From NCBI GenBank assembly GCA_012841565.1, contig DUUM01000019.1, positions 1 to 58,156 on the forward strand: DNA of 58,156 nt, written 5' to 3'. Positions 8,418-18,298 of this stretch are shown one piece after another (positions within the stretch are counted from its first letter, which is position 1; each line of letters opens with the position of its first letter). A program made the translations under genes and the position numbers. Below the pieces are notes generated by a model. That model was not told the origin of the DNA, searched no databases, and saw only the letters and a list, made by a program, of their open reading frames with translations. This stretch comes from Candidatus Epulonipiscium sp. GTDB lineage: Bacteria; Bacillota_A; Clostridia; Lachnospirales; Cellulosilyticaceae.

Positions 8418-9116
8418 TTAGCTAGCAAAAAGGGACGATTCACTGGCGTATTCTACTGTTTTTTCTAAGATTTCCAGTGGCGTTTTTCTGTTCTTTTTAT
8501 TCGATTTCAAGCCATAAGTGATAATGGAAGATTTAAAGCTATAAAAGAGAGCTAGTAGCCGTTTTTTGCTCTTGAACAAGTCCGTTCGGAGTCTTTTAAA
8601 TGATTTATCCACTATTGAAAATGATTTCATTTCACTTAGTTCATGGCCTGCATTTGCAAGATCTCTCTTTATAGTGAATACAATACTAGCTGTTAATAAT
8701 AAAGAAATAAGCCTGCTATAAAGAAAACATTCAAAGCGATTAATCTTAACTTTTTTAATCTTATCGATTTTGAAAATCGATTTCCAAATTTTAAACATTA
8801 ACTCAATTTGCCACCTTAAGGAATACATATCGTGTATCTGACCCTTTTCCAGTAATTCCCTGGGTACATTGGTAATGTAGCAATTATACTCTAGCTGAAT
8901 TTTTACAGAAGATTTGGAACCGCCACCACCACAACCCATATATTTTTCTAGATATTCTTTTGGTAACTGTATAGTAGTAGAATCTGTTACATTAATACTT
9001 GAAAAACGAGTGTGAAGCCAGTTTTCATTATGTGATAGTACCTGGTTTTGTAGGGCTAAAACTTTCTTGAAGATTTTTTTTATAAAGGTTACTAATTCGT
9101 TTGTTTTTTTGTCCAT
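8418..9116 (-). pseudogene. IS4-family transposase with an internal deletion
   Basis: The frame encodes 232 residues. A first catalytic aspartate is seen at Asp45 in VTDSTT. The YREK signature of IS4 transposases is intact: Tyr98, Arg101, Glu105 and Lys112 in YSLRWQIELMFKIWK. Between SVKIQLEYN (about residue 78) and CYITNVP, the stretch that should carry the second catalytic aspartate is absent, and the protein is far shorter than normal members. The deletion kept the reading frame. The N-terminal part also seems short. The enzyme is probably inactive, though a partial DNA-binding product could still be made. Confidence 0.85.
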
Positions 9117-9212
9117 ATGTCACAACCTTTTCCCGAAGATGGAATAAGCATAGCATGATTTTTTATCATATACTGATGTCAATTAAATCCACTTCCTTAG
9201 GTTGATGGCTAT

Positions 9213-9256
9213 GGGGACAGTCCCCACTGTAGTGCAGTGAAGTGGGGACTGTCCCT
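9213..9256. repeat. REP-like GGGACAGTCCCC hairpin beside the insertion element
   Basis: A perfect 15-bp stem joins 9214-9228 to 9241-9255, with the core GGGACAGTCCCCACT. The left arm overlaps the right end of the insertion element. The original left arm appears to be 8229-8238, on the far side of the element. The same family occurs at 30691-30742, and a lone half-copy lies at 24084-24096. At both complete sites it lies directly after a stop codon, so it may act as a transcription end. Confidence 0.75.
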
Positions 9257-9279
9257 TATTTGCCCTGAGCCTTAGTATA

Positions 9280-9308
9280 TTGACAAACCCATGGAATAGA
9301 TATATAGT
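9280..9308 (+). promoter_or_regulatory. Promoter of the dCache chemoreceptor
   Basis: TTGACA (9280-9285) and TATAGT (9303-9308) have a 17-base spacer. Transcription would start about 75 bases before the gene. A tandem ACGACAAAAAA repeat follows near 9320-9345. Confidence 0.65.
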
Positions 9309-9391
9309 GTAGACACAGAGTAACGACAAAAAAACGACAAAAAACAATGGGAAGTGACTATATTCAGTCATCATCTATGGGGGGGTGTAAT

Positions 9392-11443
9392 ATGCTAAAG
9401 TTTAAAAGTATAAGATCCGCATTATTAAGTATTGTGCTATCTCTTGTTATTGCAGGGATGCTTTCCATTTCATTACTAGGGTATTTTTACTCAAGGTCTA
9501 TTATCAATGAGGAAATTGCACAGAAAATGGAGTATCAAGCAGCCTATATTACAGAGGGGATTGATAAAAGTCTCTTAAAGCACGATCAACTAGCTATTAC
9601 ATTAGCTAAGGCAGTGGAATCTTTTATTTCTAGTGAAGATGAAGAAGCTTACAAATCAGCCATTAGAAAGGTTTTAACAACAAACGAAGATACATACGGT
9701 TCAGGAGTATGGTTTGAACCCTATCAGTTCTCAGCAGGGAAAAAACACTTTGGTCCTTATGCGTATAAAGAGGGCAATAATATCCTTCTAACCATGGATT
9801 ATAGTAATGAGGCGTATAATTATGTTGATACTGAGTGGTACGTAGAGGCTAAAAATAATAAAGAAACTTCCTCGTGGAGTGATCCTTATTACGATGAAAC
9901 CTCAGATATTACAATGATTACAACGTCTTTTCCGTTTACCAATAAGAGTGATCAGTTTGCAGGCGTTATTTCAGCAGATATTAATCTAAATAGTATTCAG
10001 GAAATTATTAATGAAGCCAAAGTTGGTGAAACAGGCCGTGCCTTTTTAATTAATAGTGATGGAACATATCTTGCGGATCGGGACGCGGAAAAAGTAATGC
10101 ACCTAAGTATATTAGAAGATCCTAATGCTAGTCTTGCAAAAATTGGTTCTAAGATTGTAGAGACAAAAGAAGGACAAGAGACTTACTTAGAAGCTGATGG
10201 TAAATACCAAGTTTACTACTCAGTGATTCCAAAGACAGATTGGATTATAGGTCTTACAATATCTGAAAAAGAACTTTACTCATCATTAAATGGGTTGTTA
10301 CTCAATACATTACTGACACTTGTTGTGAGTTTAGTCGTTGTAACCATTGGGATTGTATTGTATACCAATAAATTAAGCCGTCATATGAGAGAACTTAAAG
10401 GTGTTGCAGAATCTCTTGCACAAGGCGATTTTACAGTAAGTTCACATATTGATACAAAGGATGAAACAGGCGTTTTATCTCAAGCTTTTAATAGTATGAT
10501 TGGGAATATAAAAGGTTTATTAACGGATGTAATAGAAGTGAGTAATGAAGTGGCAGGATCCGCTAGTAATTTAGCAGCCACATCTGAGGAAGTATCAGCC
10601 TCATCAGATGAAGTTGCTAGAGCCGTTGAAGAAATAGCTAAAGGGGCTGAAGAGCAGGCAAGAGATGCAGAAAATGGCGTTATGATAGCTTTAGCCTTAG
10701 ATCAAAAACTAGAGCGGCTAAAAGGCAATAGTGACGTTATGTATGAGAATGCAAAGGCTGCAAATGTTGCTAATCAATCAGGGGTTGTTGCCGTTGAAGA
10801 TTTGATAGAAAAAACAGATTTAAATAATAAATCGATCAGTAGGGCTGAACAAGCTGTAGAGGACTTGAATGTAAAATCAAGTAATATTGGTGCCATATTA
10901 GAAACCATCACATCCATTGCAGATCAAACGAATTTACTGGCTTTAAATGCATCTATAGAAGCAGCAAGAGCCGGGGATGCAGGTAGAGGCTTTGCAGTAG
11001 TTGCTGATGAAATTAGAAAACTTGCAGAAGGGTCAGGAGATGCCACCAATAAAATAAGGACTATTGTTGAAGAACTTCAAGCTGGGAGTAATAACACAGT
11101 TACACTTATGAATGAAGTAAAGGTCGTTATAGGGCAGCAAACCCACGCAGTTTCTGATGTTAATACAATCTTTCATACGATTAATGAATCCATTACAATC
11201 ATTTCAAATCAAATAAAAGATGTTAATAGTGCCATTGATGATATCAGTCAAGATAAAGACCAAATCGTTCATTCTACAGAAAACATTGCAGCGGTTTCAG
11301 AGGAATCGGCAGCGGCATCCGAAGAAGTTACGGCTTCTATGGAACAGCAAACGGTAGGGGTAGAAGAAGTGGCTAGAAATGCTGAAAAGCTCAGTGAGTT
11401 TTCAATTAATCTTAATGCTCAAATTAATAAATTTAAAATATAG
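9392..11443 (+). CDS. Methyl-accepting chemotaxis protein with dCache sensor
   Basis: This 683-residue receptor starts at ATG 9392, directly behind a GGGGGGTG ribosome site; the ATG at 9347 in the same frame lacks one. Membrane segment 1 lies at about residues 10-32. A large extracellular domain (33-295) has the dCache look, with [11 protein letters not shown], a WSDPYYDE segment and VISADINL. Membrane segment 2 lies near 300-325, followed by HAMP and a signalling domain whose tip ([19 protein letters not shown]) is near residue 513. dCache domains usually bind amino acids or other small solutes. A terminator shared with panD ends the gene. Confidence 0.95.
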   Translation: MLKFKSIRSALLSIVLSLVIAGMLSISLLGYFYSRSIINEEIAQKMEYQAAYITEGIDKSLLKHDQLAITLAKAVESFISSEDEEAYKSAIRKVLTTNEDTYGSGVWFEPYQFSAGKKHFGPYAYKEGNNILLTMDYSNEAYNYVDTEWYVEAKNNKETSSWSDPYYDETSDITMITTSFPFTNKSDQFAGVISADINLNSIQEIINEAKVGETGRAFLINSDGTYLADRDAEKVMHLSILEDPNASLAKIGSKIVETKEGQETYLEADGKYQVYYSVIPKTDWIIGLTISEKELYSSLNGLLLNTLLTLVVSLVVVTIGIVLYTNKLSRHMRELKGVAESLAQGDFTVSSHIDTKDETGVLSQAFNSMIGNIKGLLTDVIEVSNEVAGSASNLAATSEEVSASSDEVARAVEEIAKGAEEQARDAENGVMIALALDQKLERLKGNSDVMYENAKAANVANQSGVVAVEDLIEKTDLNNKSISRAEQAVEDLNVKSSNIGAILETITSIADQTNLLALNASIEAARAGDAGRGFAVVADEIRKLAEGSGDATNKIRTIVEELQAGSNNTVTLMNEVKVVIGQQTHAVSDVNTIFHTINESITIISNQIKDVNSAIDDISQDKDQIVHSTENIAAVSEESAAASEEVTASMEQQTVGVEEVARNAEKLSEFSINLNAQINKFKI

Positions 11444-11454
11444 TCAATACCATT

Positions 11455-11496
11455 TAAAAAAGTCTTGAATCCCTAAAAAGGATCAAGACTTTTTTG
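11455..11496. terminator. Bidirectional terminator between the chemoreceptor and panD
   Basis: AAAAAAGTCTTGA pairs with TCAAGACTTTTTT around a short loop. T runs on both strands serve both converging units. Confidence 0.85.
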
Positions 11497-11880
11497 TTAT
11501 TTAACTTCTCCGTGAATTTCCTTAGAAATTATTTCTTCTATTTTATTATTCTTATCTAACATTAAAACTTTAGGGATTAAACCTAAAGCCTCTTTTTCAT
11601 CCATCATGGCATAAGCCATAATAATAACAATATCCCCTGGTTGGGCAAGACGTGCTGCGGCGCCATTAAGGCATATAACGCCGCTACCTTTTTCACCTTC
11701 AATTGTATAAGTTTGGAGCCTAGCGCCATTATTATTATTGACGATATAAACCATTTCTCCAGGCAATATGCCGGATTTTACTAAAAGCTCACTATCGATT
11801 GTTATGCTACCGACATAGTTTAAGTTGGCTTCTGTCACGGTAGCTCTATGTATCTTTGATTTAAGCATTGTTAAAAACAT
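11497..11880 (-). CDS. panD: Aspartate 1-decarboxylase
   Basis: PanD makes beta-alanine from L-aspartate for pantothenate. The 127-residue proenzyme has the family opening [20 protein letters not shown] and the self-cleavage site Gly24-Ser25 (VGSITID), which creates the catalytic pyruvoyl group. The later [17 protein letters not shown] block is also typical. It is the last gene of the pan operon and overlaps the end of panC by one base. A start four residues later (Met5) is possible. Length and motifs match complete PanD proteins. Confidence 0.97.
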   Translation of the reverse strand: MFLTMLKSKIHRATVTEANLNYVGSITIDSELLVKSGILPGEMVYIVNNNNGARLQTYTIEGEKGSGVICLNGAAARLAQPGDIVIIMAYAMMDEKEALGLIPKVLMLDKNNKIEEIISKEIHGEVK

Positions 11881-12734
11881 TATGATACCTCCAAAATTAT
11901 ATTATCCAGTAACCTAGTCTTTCCAAAATTAACGGCTAAGGCTACTAAAGTTTGCTTGTTTATGACATCAACATCTTCTAGTGTTTCAAGATCAACAATT
12001 TCTACATAATCTATTTTGGCTAGACTCATAGCATTAATTGCCTTTATAATATAAGCTTTAAGCTCTAGAGCATTAGTGGTGCCAGTTAAGTAAAGGTTTT
12101 TTGCGTCCTTTAAAGACTGGGATAACACTAAGGCTTGTTGACCCTCATCTTCAGTTAAATAGACATTTCTAGAGCTTAGGGCAAGGCCGTTTTGATTTCT
12201 TACGATGGGGCATGAGACGATATTGATATCAAAGTTTAAGTCTATAACCAGTCTTTTAATAACACTAAGTTGCTGGGCATCTTTAAGGCCAAAGTAGGCA
12301 TTAGTAGGATCTACAATATTAAAGAGTTTAGAAACCACAGTGGTTACGCCTCTAAAGTGAGTCGGACGAGACTTGCCGCAAAGCTTTGTTGTGATGATGC
12401 CTTCAGTACCTACATAGGTAGAGTAGTGATCACCGTACATTTCCTTGGCAGAGGGTACAAATATGTAGTCCACGTCATTATCGTAAGCGGCCTTAACATC
12501 CTTATCTAAATCTCGTGGATAGTTCTCTAAATCCTCATTAGGTGCAAACTGTGTTGGATTGACGAAAATACTTAAAACCACAATATCATTTTGACTTCTT
12601 GCTTTTTGGATTAAAGAAATATGTCCTGGGTGTAGATATCCCATAGTCGGAACTAAGCCGATGGTAGCATTAGGACCTTTGGATTTTAATTCTTTTCTTA
12701 AAGCACTTATGGATTCTATAATCATAAAATTCAC
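11880..12734 (-). CDS. panC: Pantothenate synthetase (pantoate-beta-alanine ligase)
   Basis: PanC joins pantoate and beta-alanine using ATP through a pantoyl-adenylate. The 284-residue protein has the nucleotidyl-transferase motif TMGYLHPGH near residues 30-38, [20 protein letters not shown], and the loop [12 protein letters not shown]. Its start overlaps the end of panB by four bases (12731-12734) and its stop overlaps panD, so synthesis of the pathway enzymes is coupled. It has the full usual length. Confidence 0.97.
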   Translation of the reverse strand: MNFMIIESISALRKELKSKGPNATIGLVPTMGYLHPGHISLIQKARSQNDIVVLSIFVNPTQFAPNEDLENYPRDLDKDVKAAYDNDVDYIFVPSAKEMYGDHYSTYVGTEGIITTKLCGKSRPTHFRGVTTVVSKLFNIVDPTNAYFGLKDAQQLSVIKRLVIDLNFDINIVSCPIVRNQNGLALSSRNVYLTEDEGQQALVLSQSLKDAKNLYLTGTTNALELKAYIIKAINAMSLAKIDYVEIVDLETLEDVDVINKQTLVALAVNFGKTRLLDNIILEVS

Positions 12735-13567
12735 CCCTCGTATAATTTTTTAAGTACTTCTTCTTTCATAGAAAACGAATGTTCTGTTCCAGGGAAAGAG
12801 CCGTTTTTAACATCTTGAATATAATGAGTAATCCCTTTACTCATTTCATCTTTAATATTGGCATATTGTTTTACAAACTTAGGCGTAAAATCGGAGTAAA
12901 TCCCAAGCAAATCATTGGTGACTAAAATTTGGCCATCACAGCTATTTCCAGCACCTATACCGATGGTTGGAATTAGAAGTTTGCTTGTAATAAGTTCAGC
13001 TAGTTTTGCCGGGATGCCTTCAAGGACAATGGCAAAAACACCAGCTCTTTCTAAAAGGAGAGCATCTTCTATAATCTTTTTGGCATCATCTTCTTCCTTA
13101 CCCTGAACCGTAAAGCCACCAAACATATTAACGGATTGAGGCGTGAGTCCAATATGCCCCATGACAGGGATCTGGGCTTTGATAAGGGCCTCTACCTTAT
13201 GGATTATGTCTTGGCCACCTTCGAGTTTTACGCAGTGAGCATTGCCTTCTTGTATAATTCGCCCGGCATTTCGTATGGTTTCTTCAGTGCTAATATGATA
13301 AGACAAAAAAGGCATATCTCCCACGATTAAAGCTTTACTTGAACCCCTAGCAACGGCTTTGCAGTGATGAATAATATCATCAACTGTCACTTGAAGGGTA
13401 TCTTTATAGCCTAGAACCACCATACCAAGGGAATCGCCTACGAGTAAGGCGTTAATCCCTACCTCATCTAATAACTTGGCAGTAGAATAATCATAGGCCG
13501 TTAACATAGTTATCTTTTCATTATTGCGTTTCATTTCTAAAAAAGTCTTTACTGTATTAGTTTTCAT
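12731..13567 (-). CDS. panB: 3-methyl-2-oxobutanoate hydroxymethyltransferase
   Basis: PanB adds a hydroxymethyl group from methylene-tetrahydrofolate to alpha-ketoisovalerate, giving ketopantoate. The 278-residue barrel enzyme shows [29 protein letters not shown] (a metal-ligand aspartate), [14 protein letters not shown] and [12 protein letters not shown], all in the expected order. It overlaps the upstream panG by 11 bases and panC by four. The set panG-panB-panC-panD would make pantothenate from ketoisovalerate and aspartate. Confidence 0.97.
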   Translation of the reverse strand: MKTNTVKTFLEMKRNNEKITMLTAYDYSTAKLLDEVGINALLVGDSLGMVVLGYKDTLQVTVDDIIHHCKAVARGSSKALIVGDMPFLSYHISTEETIRNAGRIIQEGNAHCVKLEGGQDIIHKVEALIKAQIPVMGHIGLTPQSVNMFGGFTVQGKEEDDAKKIIEDALLLERAGVFAIVLEGIPAKLAELITSKLLIPTIGIGAGNSCDGQILVTNDLLGIYSDFTPKFVKQYANIKDEMSKGITHYIQDVKNGSFPGTEHSFSMKEEVLKKLYEG

Positions 13568-14432
13568 TGTTATGATCCTCCAATAAGTTAGCTATTTTTA
13601 AAACAACATCCGTATCTTTTAACTTGCTTGTTTTAGCTAATTCAAGAGTCGCAAGACCCATTACCTTATAAAGCTCAGTATTATTAAAATTATTTAGATC
13701 AAAGGCTTCTAAATGTTTTTGAATGGTGTCTATATCCCCACGGGCTATTGGCCCTGTTAAGGCATGGGTGGGGCCGAAATGCTTAACATTATCTAGTGTG
13801 GTTTCTATAAGGGGGAAAAAGCTTTCTCTTGCTAAATCTTCAGGAAGTCCCATATGGTTTAACATAGAAAATCCATAAGCAAGCAAGGTAACTAAGTAAT
13901 TAGACATGACGCATGCACTAGCATGGTATAGAGGCTTTTGATCTTTGCCAAGGGTAAAGTGTTTATTGCCACACTGATCTAACAGGTTTGTCATGGTAGG
14001 GATACACTCAAGATCTCCTTCAATAGAAAATACGGTGTGTTTAAGCTGAGCCACAGAACATTCGATATCTGTAAAGGCTTGGATTGGATGGATGGAAACG
14101 ATATGGGAAGTTTTATTTTTCAGTATTTCTAAGGAGGCAGAGGAAAGAGCGCCACTGGTATGAACAAATATCTTATTCTCATAAGTATTAACAAAGCGCC
14201 CAATATTATCGGCAACTTCTTCAATTGAATCATCGTTTACAGTAATAAATATAATATCAGCCTCTAGGGCCTCAGAGAGATTTTTAAAAGCCTCTGACGC
14301 TGTAAGCTGACTAGCCTTTTGAGTGGATATCAAAGAACGGCTATAGTACCCTAATATATTAAAATTATTATTTTTCAGATAGACACCCAGTGATGTCCCT
14401 ACTTTTCCTGCACCTATAAAAGAAATATTCAA
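13557..14432 (-). CDS. panG: PanG-like ketopantoate reductase (Rossmann/DUF2520)
   Basis: The protein opens [18 protein letters not shown], a dinucleotide-binding GxGxxG-type site. A DUF2520-type C-terminal region (about residues 130-290) contains [16 protein letters not shown] and TGPIARGD. PanG, described in Francisella and also reported from Enterococcus and Clostridioides, is a ketopantoate reductase of this type that replaces PanE. Position as first gene of a panB-C-D operon with no panE in view supports the call. I chose TTG 14432 because GGAGG at 14441-14445 is then eight bases upstream; the GTG at 14441 lies on top of that site. Reductase function is inferred from context and family. 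Confidence 0.82.
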   Translation of the reverse strand: MNISFIGAGKVGTSLGVYLKNNNFNILGYYSRSLISTQKASQLTASEAFKNLSEALEADIIFITVNDDSIEEVADNIGRFVNTYENKIFVHTSGALSSASLEILKNKTSHIVSIHPIQAFTDIECSVAQLKHTVFSIEGDLECIPTMTNLLDQCGNKHFTLGKDQKPLYHASACVMSNYLVTLLAYGFSMLNHMGLPEDLARESFFPLIETTLDNVKHFGPTHALTGPIARGDIDTIQKHLEAFDLNNFNNTELYKVMGLATLELAKTSKLKDTDVVLKIANLLEDHNNEN

Positions 14433-14467
14433 CAACTTCACCTCCGTACAATACTATAAAACAATAA

Positions 14468-14500
14468 AAGCCCTTTTTTGCATAGAGCAAAAAAAGGCTT
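14468..14500 (-). promoter_or_regulatory. Hairpin in the pan operon leader
   Basis: The arms 14468-14481 and 14487-14500 pair over 14 positions with one mismatch around a five-base loop. Read on the minus strand, the stem ends in GGGCTTTTATTG. It stands about 25 bases ahead of the pan ribosome site. It could be an attenuator or leader hairpin for the operon, or the end of another transcript. The function is unproven. Confidence 0.45.
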
Positions 14501-14685
14501 GATAAAATCAAACAAATTAGCTCCGTCTTAGTCCAAGAGGATCCAAGCAGATGGTATATGAAATTTTTATAAAAGTATTAAAAAACAAATATAAAAGCAA
14601 GTGTACGGTCCAAAAAGATACCGTCTTAGAAAGTTTAACATAAGAAGGGAATGATAATCAAGGTAAAGTCTAAAATAAATATGTA

Positions 14686-14714
14686 TTGACATATGTATAT
14701 ACACTTGTTATGAT
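14686..14714 (+). promoter_or_regulatory. Promoter of ridA
   Basis: A consensus TTGACA (14686-14691) and TATGAT (14709-14714) have a 17-base spacer. ACATATGT (14690-14697), a perfect palindrome, begins at the last bases of the -35 box and could be a repressor site. Confidence 0.75.
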
Positions 14715-14740
14715 AATAAAAAAACAAGGGGGAATTTATA

Positions 14741-15121
14741 ATGACAAATGAGTTTATACAAATTACAACACAACATGCGCCTAGTCCAGCAGGCCCATAT
14801 TCACAGGGGATTATAACAGATCAGTTTATTTTTACAGCAGGGCAACGTCCACAGGACCCAGTGACGGGTGAAATCAAAAAGAATATTAAAGAACAAACAA
14901 TGCAAGTTATTAAAAATATGGAAGCAATTTTAAAGGAATCTGGTTGTACGTTAAAAGATGTTGTTAAAACAACTGTCTATTTATCAGATATTAAATATTT
15001 TGATGAGATGAATAGTATTTATCGTGAAATGTTTAGTGAACCATTTCCAGTTAGAACAACTATGGGGGTTCAGCTAAGAGGAATTGATGTTGAGATAGAT
15101 GCCATAGCCCTTAAGAAATAA
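14741..15121 (+). CDS. ridA: RidA family enamine/imine deaminase
   Basis: RidA hydrolyses reactive 2-aminoacrylate and related enamines formed by PLP enzymes, protecting other enzymes. The 126-residue protein shows HAPSPAGPYSQGI, FTAGQRPQDPVTGEI, VVKTTVYLSDIKYFDEMN and PVRTTMGVQ, with the arginine that contacts substrate. This is the full length of the family. It has its own strong promoter and terminator and is therefore monocistronic. The ribosome site is AAGGGGGAA. Confidence 0.95.
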   Translation: MTNEFIQITTQHAPSPAGPYSQGIITDQFIFTAGQRPQDPVTGEIKKNIKEQTMQVIKNMEAILKESGCTLKDVVKTTVYLSDIKYFDEMNSIYREMFSEPFPVRTTMGVQLRGIDVEIDAIALKK

Positions 15122-15134
15122 ATGAAAATTAGGG

Positions 15135-15179
15135 AGTCCCTACTAATTGCTACAATAGCGACTAGTAGGGACTTTTTTT
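15135..15179 (+). terminator. Terminator of ridA
   Basis: AGTCCCTACTA (15135-15145 region) pairs with TAGTAGGGACT (15163-15173), followed by seven T. Confidence 0.9.
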
Positions 15180-15259
15180 CTTAATAGATAACGGTTATCA
15201 GATGAATTATGTTATAATAGACTTATAACTTAAAATAAAGTGCTGGAGGGGACATCAAT

Positions 15260-16621
15260 TTGTCGAATCAATCAGAGCTATTAAAAGGTAACATCAAGGA
15301 AGTATTCTTTAAATATCTTATACCAAGTGTTGGTGGAATGATGGGTATATCTTTATATGTTTTGGGAGATACTATGTTAGTTGGTAGGGGTCTGGGAAGC
15401 CAGGGCTTAGCAGCACTTAATATTTCTATTCCTTTAATTAATGTACTTAACGGCTTAGGCCTTTTATTTGGAATTGGTGGCGCTACGTTTTTATCCACTA
15501 GCAGAGGGCAAAATAAAGCCCATAAAGTTAATGATATTTTTACAAAATCAATCATAATGGCCCTTATAGCAGGGGTATTCTTAACTTTAATACGCATATT
15601 CTTCTTAGATCAGCTATGTTACTTTCTAGGAGCATCTCCCGCAACCTTTCAGATGTCGAAGGATTACTTAGGGGTGCTATTGGCCTTTAGTGTGCCCTTT
15701 GTACTGAACAGCACTTTGACGGTACTAGTGCGTAATGATGGGGCGCCTAGGCTTGCTATGTGGGCAATGCTAACGGGCAGTATCGTAAATGTTATATTAG
15801 ACTATGTATTTATATTTGAGTTTCAATGGGGCATGTGGGGAGGCGCACTGGCAACAGCTATTGCGCCTATCTTAGGCCTCATGATTTTAAGTACTCATTT
15901 TATTAGAAAAAATAACAAGATGAAACTTATCAAGCCTAAATGGAATGTTAGAATGTTAAAAAGAATCCTTGGTAATGGGAGTGCTAGTTTTATCCTAGAG
16001 CTTTCAGCAGGTGTTGTGATCTTTGCTTTTAATAAAGTTATACTAGGAATAACAGGGGACTTAGGCGTTTCGGCCTATAGTATAATCGCTAACTTGTCCC
16101 TTATATTTTCGGCTATCTTTATTGGCGTCGGTCAAGCCATTCAGCCTATTGTGAGCGTTAACTATGGGGCAGAGAAAATGGACAGGGTCTATCAAGCTGT
16201 ACGTCTAGCTATTTATTGGGCTTTAGGTCTAGGCATTTTGTTTTATAGCCTAGGGATGCTGTTTCCGGCGTTTTTGGTGTCTATCTTTACGAAAGAAACG
16301 TCAGAGCTCATGGCAACCACAAGCCGTGGCATAAGAATATACTTTGTGTCATTCATAGTAATGGGACTCAATATCGTTATAACGACCTATATACAGTCTA
16401 CAGAAGACGCCAGGGTGTCTATGATCATCTCATTAACAAGAGGGTTTGTGCTCATTATTGTATTGTTAATGATTTTACCAAAGGCTTTTGGAATAGACGG
16501 CGTTTGGCTAACATTGCCCCTAGTAGAGTTTGTAACCGTAGTCCTATCGTTTATATGTTTTAAACAGTATAGAGAGGCTTTAGTTTATAGTGTAAAAAGA
16601 TTAAGGGCTAAAAGGAGCTGA
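15260..16621 (+). CDS. MATE family multidrug/Na+ efflux transporter
   Basis: This 453-residue integral membrane protein has about twelve membrane segments in two halves. The opening [20 protein letters not shown] is followed by [20 protein letters not shown], typical of MATE antiporters that export cationic drugs or metabolites using Na+ or H+. The start is TTG 15260, eight bases after GGAGGGG. A TATAAT box lies upstream near 15215, but its -35 partner is poor. The msrAB gene follows after four bases, so they share a transcript. The substrate is unknown. Confidence 0.93.
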   Translation: MSNQSELLKGNIKEVFFKYLIPSVGGMMGISLYVLGDTMLVGRGLGSQGLAALNISIPLINVLNGLGLLFGIGGATFLSTSRGQNKAHKVNDIFTKSIIMALIAGVFLTLIRIFFLDQLCYFLGASPATFQMSKDYLGVLLAFSVPFVLNSTLTVLVRNDGAPRLAMWAMLTGSIVNVILDYVFIFEFQWGMWGGALATAIAPILGLMILSTHFIRKNNKMKLIKPKWNVRMLKRILGNGSASFILELSAGVVIFAFNKVILGITGDLGVSAYSIIANLSLIFSAIFIGVGQAIQPIVSVNYGAEKMDRVYQAVRLAIYWALGLGILFYSLGMLFPAFLVSIFTKETSELMATTSRGIRIYFVSFIVMGLNIVITTYIQSTEDARVSMIISLTRGFVLIIVLLMILPKAFGIDGVWLTLPLVEFVTVVLSFICFKQYREALVYSVKRLRAKRS

Positions 16622-16625
16622 AAAA

Positions 16626-17726
16626 ATGAAAGCAAAATATGTTATAGTAATGATCATACTTTTTGTAGGCTATTTCTTTTTCAGAAATTCAAATAAAAAT
16701 AAAACAGATAAAACAACAGAACAAGGAGGAACAAGCATGAAAATTAGCTATAATGAAAAAGATATTGAAACAATTTATTTAGCAGGCGGATGCTTTTGGG
16801 GTGTAGAGGCCTATATGCAAAAGATAGAGGGCGTCGTAGAGGCAACCTCAGGATATGCTAACGGAAATACAGTCAATCCAACGTATGAAGATGTGGTTCA
16901 CAAAGATACTAACCATGCGGAAACTGTAGAAGTAAAGTATGATAAAACAAAGACTGACCTAACCAATATATTGCTTTATTATTTTAAAATAATCGATCCG
17001 ACTTCCTTAAATAAACAAGGAAATGACGTCGGAACTCAGTATAGGGCTGGTATATTTTACTCAGATGAGAACCAACTAGAAACCATACAAGAAGTAGTAA
17101 AACAAGAGCAAAAGAAATATACAAAAGATTTTGTCGTAGAAGTTGTGGCTTTAGATAAGTTCTATAAAGCAGAAGAGTACCACCAAGATTATTTAGGAAA
17201 GAACCCTGCAGGGTATTGCCATATTGACTTAAGCTTAGCAGATGAGGTAATAGATAGGGGAGATATTGCTTATAAGGGGCCACTTTACCAAAAGCCTTCA
17301 GATGAGGAACTTAAACAGATTTTGACGGAAGAACAATATGACGTAACACAGAATGCGGGTACTGAAAGACCTTTTACCCATGAGTATAATGAGCTAGAAG
17401 ATAAGGGGATTTATGTTGATATTGTAACAGGTGAGCCTTTATTTTCATCAGATGATAAGTACGACGCTGGGTGCGGATGGCCAAGTTTTACAAGGCCTAT
17501 TGACCTAAGTGTTATTAATGAAAAAGAAGATCTGACACGTGGTAGGGTAAGAACAGAAGTAAGAAGTAAATCCGGAGATTCCCATTTAGGCCATGTTTTC
17601 ACAGATGGTCCTAAAGATGATGGTGGTATGAGATATTGTATTAACGGGGCTGCCCTGAAATTTGTACCAGTCGAAGAGATGGAAGCAGAAGGATATGGAG
17701 ATTTGGTGGGTATATTTAAGAAATAA
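16626..17726 (+). CDS. msrAB: Membrane-anchored methionine sulfoxide reductase MsrA-MsrB fusion
   Basis: The fusion repairs oxidised methionine of both stereoforms. Residues 4-20 form a single N-terminal membrane segment, and a short charged linker follows. MsrA (about 48-205) has the catalytic Cys56 in GGCFWG. MsrB (about 225-366) has GCGWPSF and the catalytic Cys338 in [11 protein letters not shown]. The anchor suggests action on the outer face of the membrane. The gene starts four bases after the MATE stop with AAGGAG in place, and ends 11 bases before the barnase gene. Length (366) fits a complete fusion. Confidence 0.95.
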   Translation: MKAKYVIVMIILFVGYFFFRNSNKNKTDKTTEQGGTSMKISYNEKDIETIYLAGGCFWGVEAYMQKIEGVVEATSGYANGNTVNPTYEDVVHKDTNHAETVEVKYDKTKTDLTNILLYYFKIIDPTSLNKQGNDVGTQYRAGIFYSDENQLETIQEVVKQEQKKYTKDFVVEVVALDKFYKAEEYHQDYLGKNPAGYCHIDLSLADEVIDRGDIAYKGPLYQKPSDEELKQILTEEQYDVTQNAGTERPFTHEYNELEDKGIYVDIVTGEPLFSSDDKYDAGCGWPSFTRPIDLSVINEKEDLTRGRVRTEVRSKSGDSHLGHVFTDGPKDDGGMRYCINGAALKFVPVEEMEAEGYGDLVGIFKK

Positions 17727-17737
17727 GGAGTGGGAAA

Positions 17738-18298
17738 GTGAAGCGGATATTAGCGTTATTTTTAGCACTGCTAGCAAGTATTTCTTTAATATCTTGCTCA
17801 GCAATTGATTTAACATTTGAAGATGTAAGAGATGAAGTAGTTGGATTTGCGGATATAGAAGAAGAGGTTGAAAGAAAGATAGAAAATATAGATAAAAAGA
17901 TAAAAGAAATAGAAGAAAAAGTTGAAGAAGATATAGGAAAGATAGAAGAAAACGGAACCTATACGACAAAAGAAGATGTAGGCTTATATATTCACACCTA
18001 TGATAAACTCCCCAATAATTTTATTAAAAAAAGGGATGCCACAGATTTAGGATGGGAATCGAGTAAAGGTAATCTATGGGATTTAACGGATAAAAAAAGT
18101 ATAGGTGGCGACAAGTTTGGGAACAGAGAAAAAAGGTTGCCAATAAAAGATGGACGGATTTACTATGAGTGTGATATTAATTATAAAGGTGCGTATAGAG
18201 GTGCCGAGCGAATTGTTTATTCCAATGATGGCTTAGTATATTATACAGGGGATCATTATGAAACCTTTATTTTATTATATGGAGATGAAAATTTATGA
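17738..18298 (+). CDS. Barnase-like ribonuclease, predicted lipoprotein with coiled-coil stalk
   Basis: Residues 1-20 form a lipoprotein signal (LISC, Cys20). Residues about 28-70 are a charged heptad-rich helix ([20 protein letters not shown]). Residues about 82-186 are a barnase domain with [33 protein letters not shown] and DHYETF. The catalytic residues are all present: Glu144, Arg154, Arg158 and His173 (barnase Glu73, Arg83, Arg87, His102). It should cut RNA, most likely outside the cell while tied to the membrane. The GTG start follows AAGGAG. The barstar inhibitor gene overlaps its stop by four bases. Ordinary barnases are freely secreted, so the anchor is unusual. Confidence 0.93.
   Translation: MKRILALFLALLASISLISCSAIDLTFEDVRDEVVGFADIEEEVERKIENIDKKIKEIEEKVEEDIGKIEENGTYTTKEDVGLYIHTYDKLPNNFIKKRDATDLGWESSKGNLWDLTDKKSIGGDKFGNREKRLPIKDGRIYYECDINYKGAYRGAERIVYSNDGLVYYTGDHYETFILLYGDENL

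Larger units (their letters stand above)
8239..9216. mobile_element. Internally deleted IS4-type insertion element
   Basis: The ends are a perfect 21-bp inverted repeat (8239-8259 and 9196-9216, beginning CCCCATAGCC). They are flanked by the 5-bp direct repeat ACAGT (8234-8238 and 9217-9221), a likely target duplication. The 978-bp element holds one truncated transposase gene on the minus strand. Removing the element and one ACAGT joins 8229-8238 to 9222-9255 and recreates a long hairpin like the one at 30691-30742. The element thus appears to have inserted into that hairpin. It is probably not autonomous, but intact ends could be moved in trans. Confidence 0.88.
14442..14740. other. Divergent intergenic region between pan operon and ridA
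   Basis: This 299-base AT-rich gap carries the pan ribosome site (14441-14445), a hairpin at 14468-14500, two copies of CCGTCTTAG (near 14523 and 14628) and the ridA promoter at 14686-14714. I see no open frame and no known riboswitch or T-box signature. A clear pan promoter on the minus strand was not identified. Confidence 0.6.

Noticed and set aside
8418..9116. An intact transposase
   Set aside because: It is much too short and lacks the middle catalytic region, although both ends and the YREK signature look normal.
9322..9345. Tandem ACGACAAAAAA units as a CRISPR-like or iteron array
   Set aside because: Only two short units; they lie between promoter and gene and show no spacers.
9183..9374. 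A 63-codon frame crossing the end of the insertion element
   Set aside because: It runs through the inverted repeat and hairpin and over the chemoreceptor promoter; no supporting features.
17586..17969. A leucine-rich 127-codon frame antisense to msrAB and barnase
   Set aside because: It arises from AT-rich lysine/glutamate codons of the barnase coiled coil read backwards; no ribosome site.
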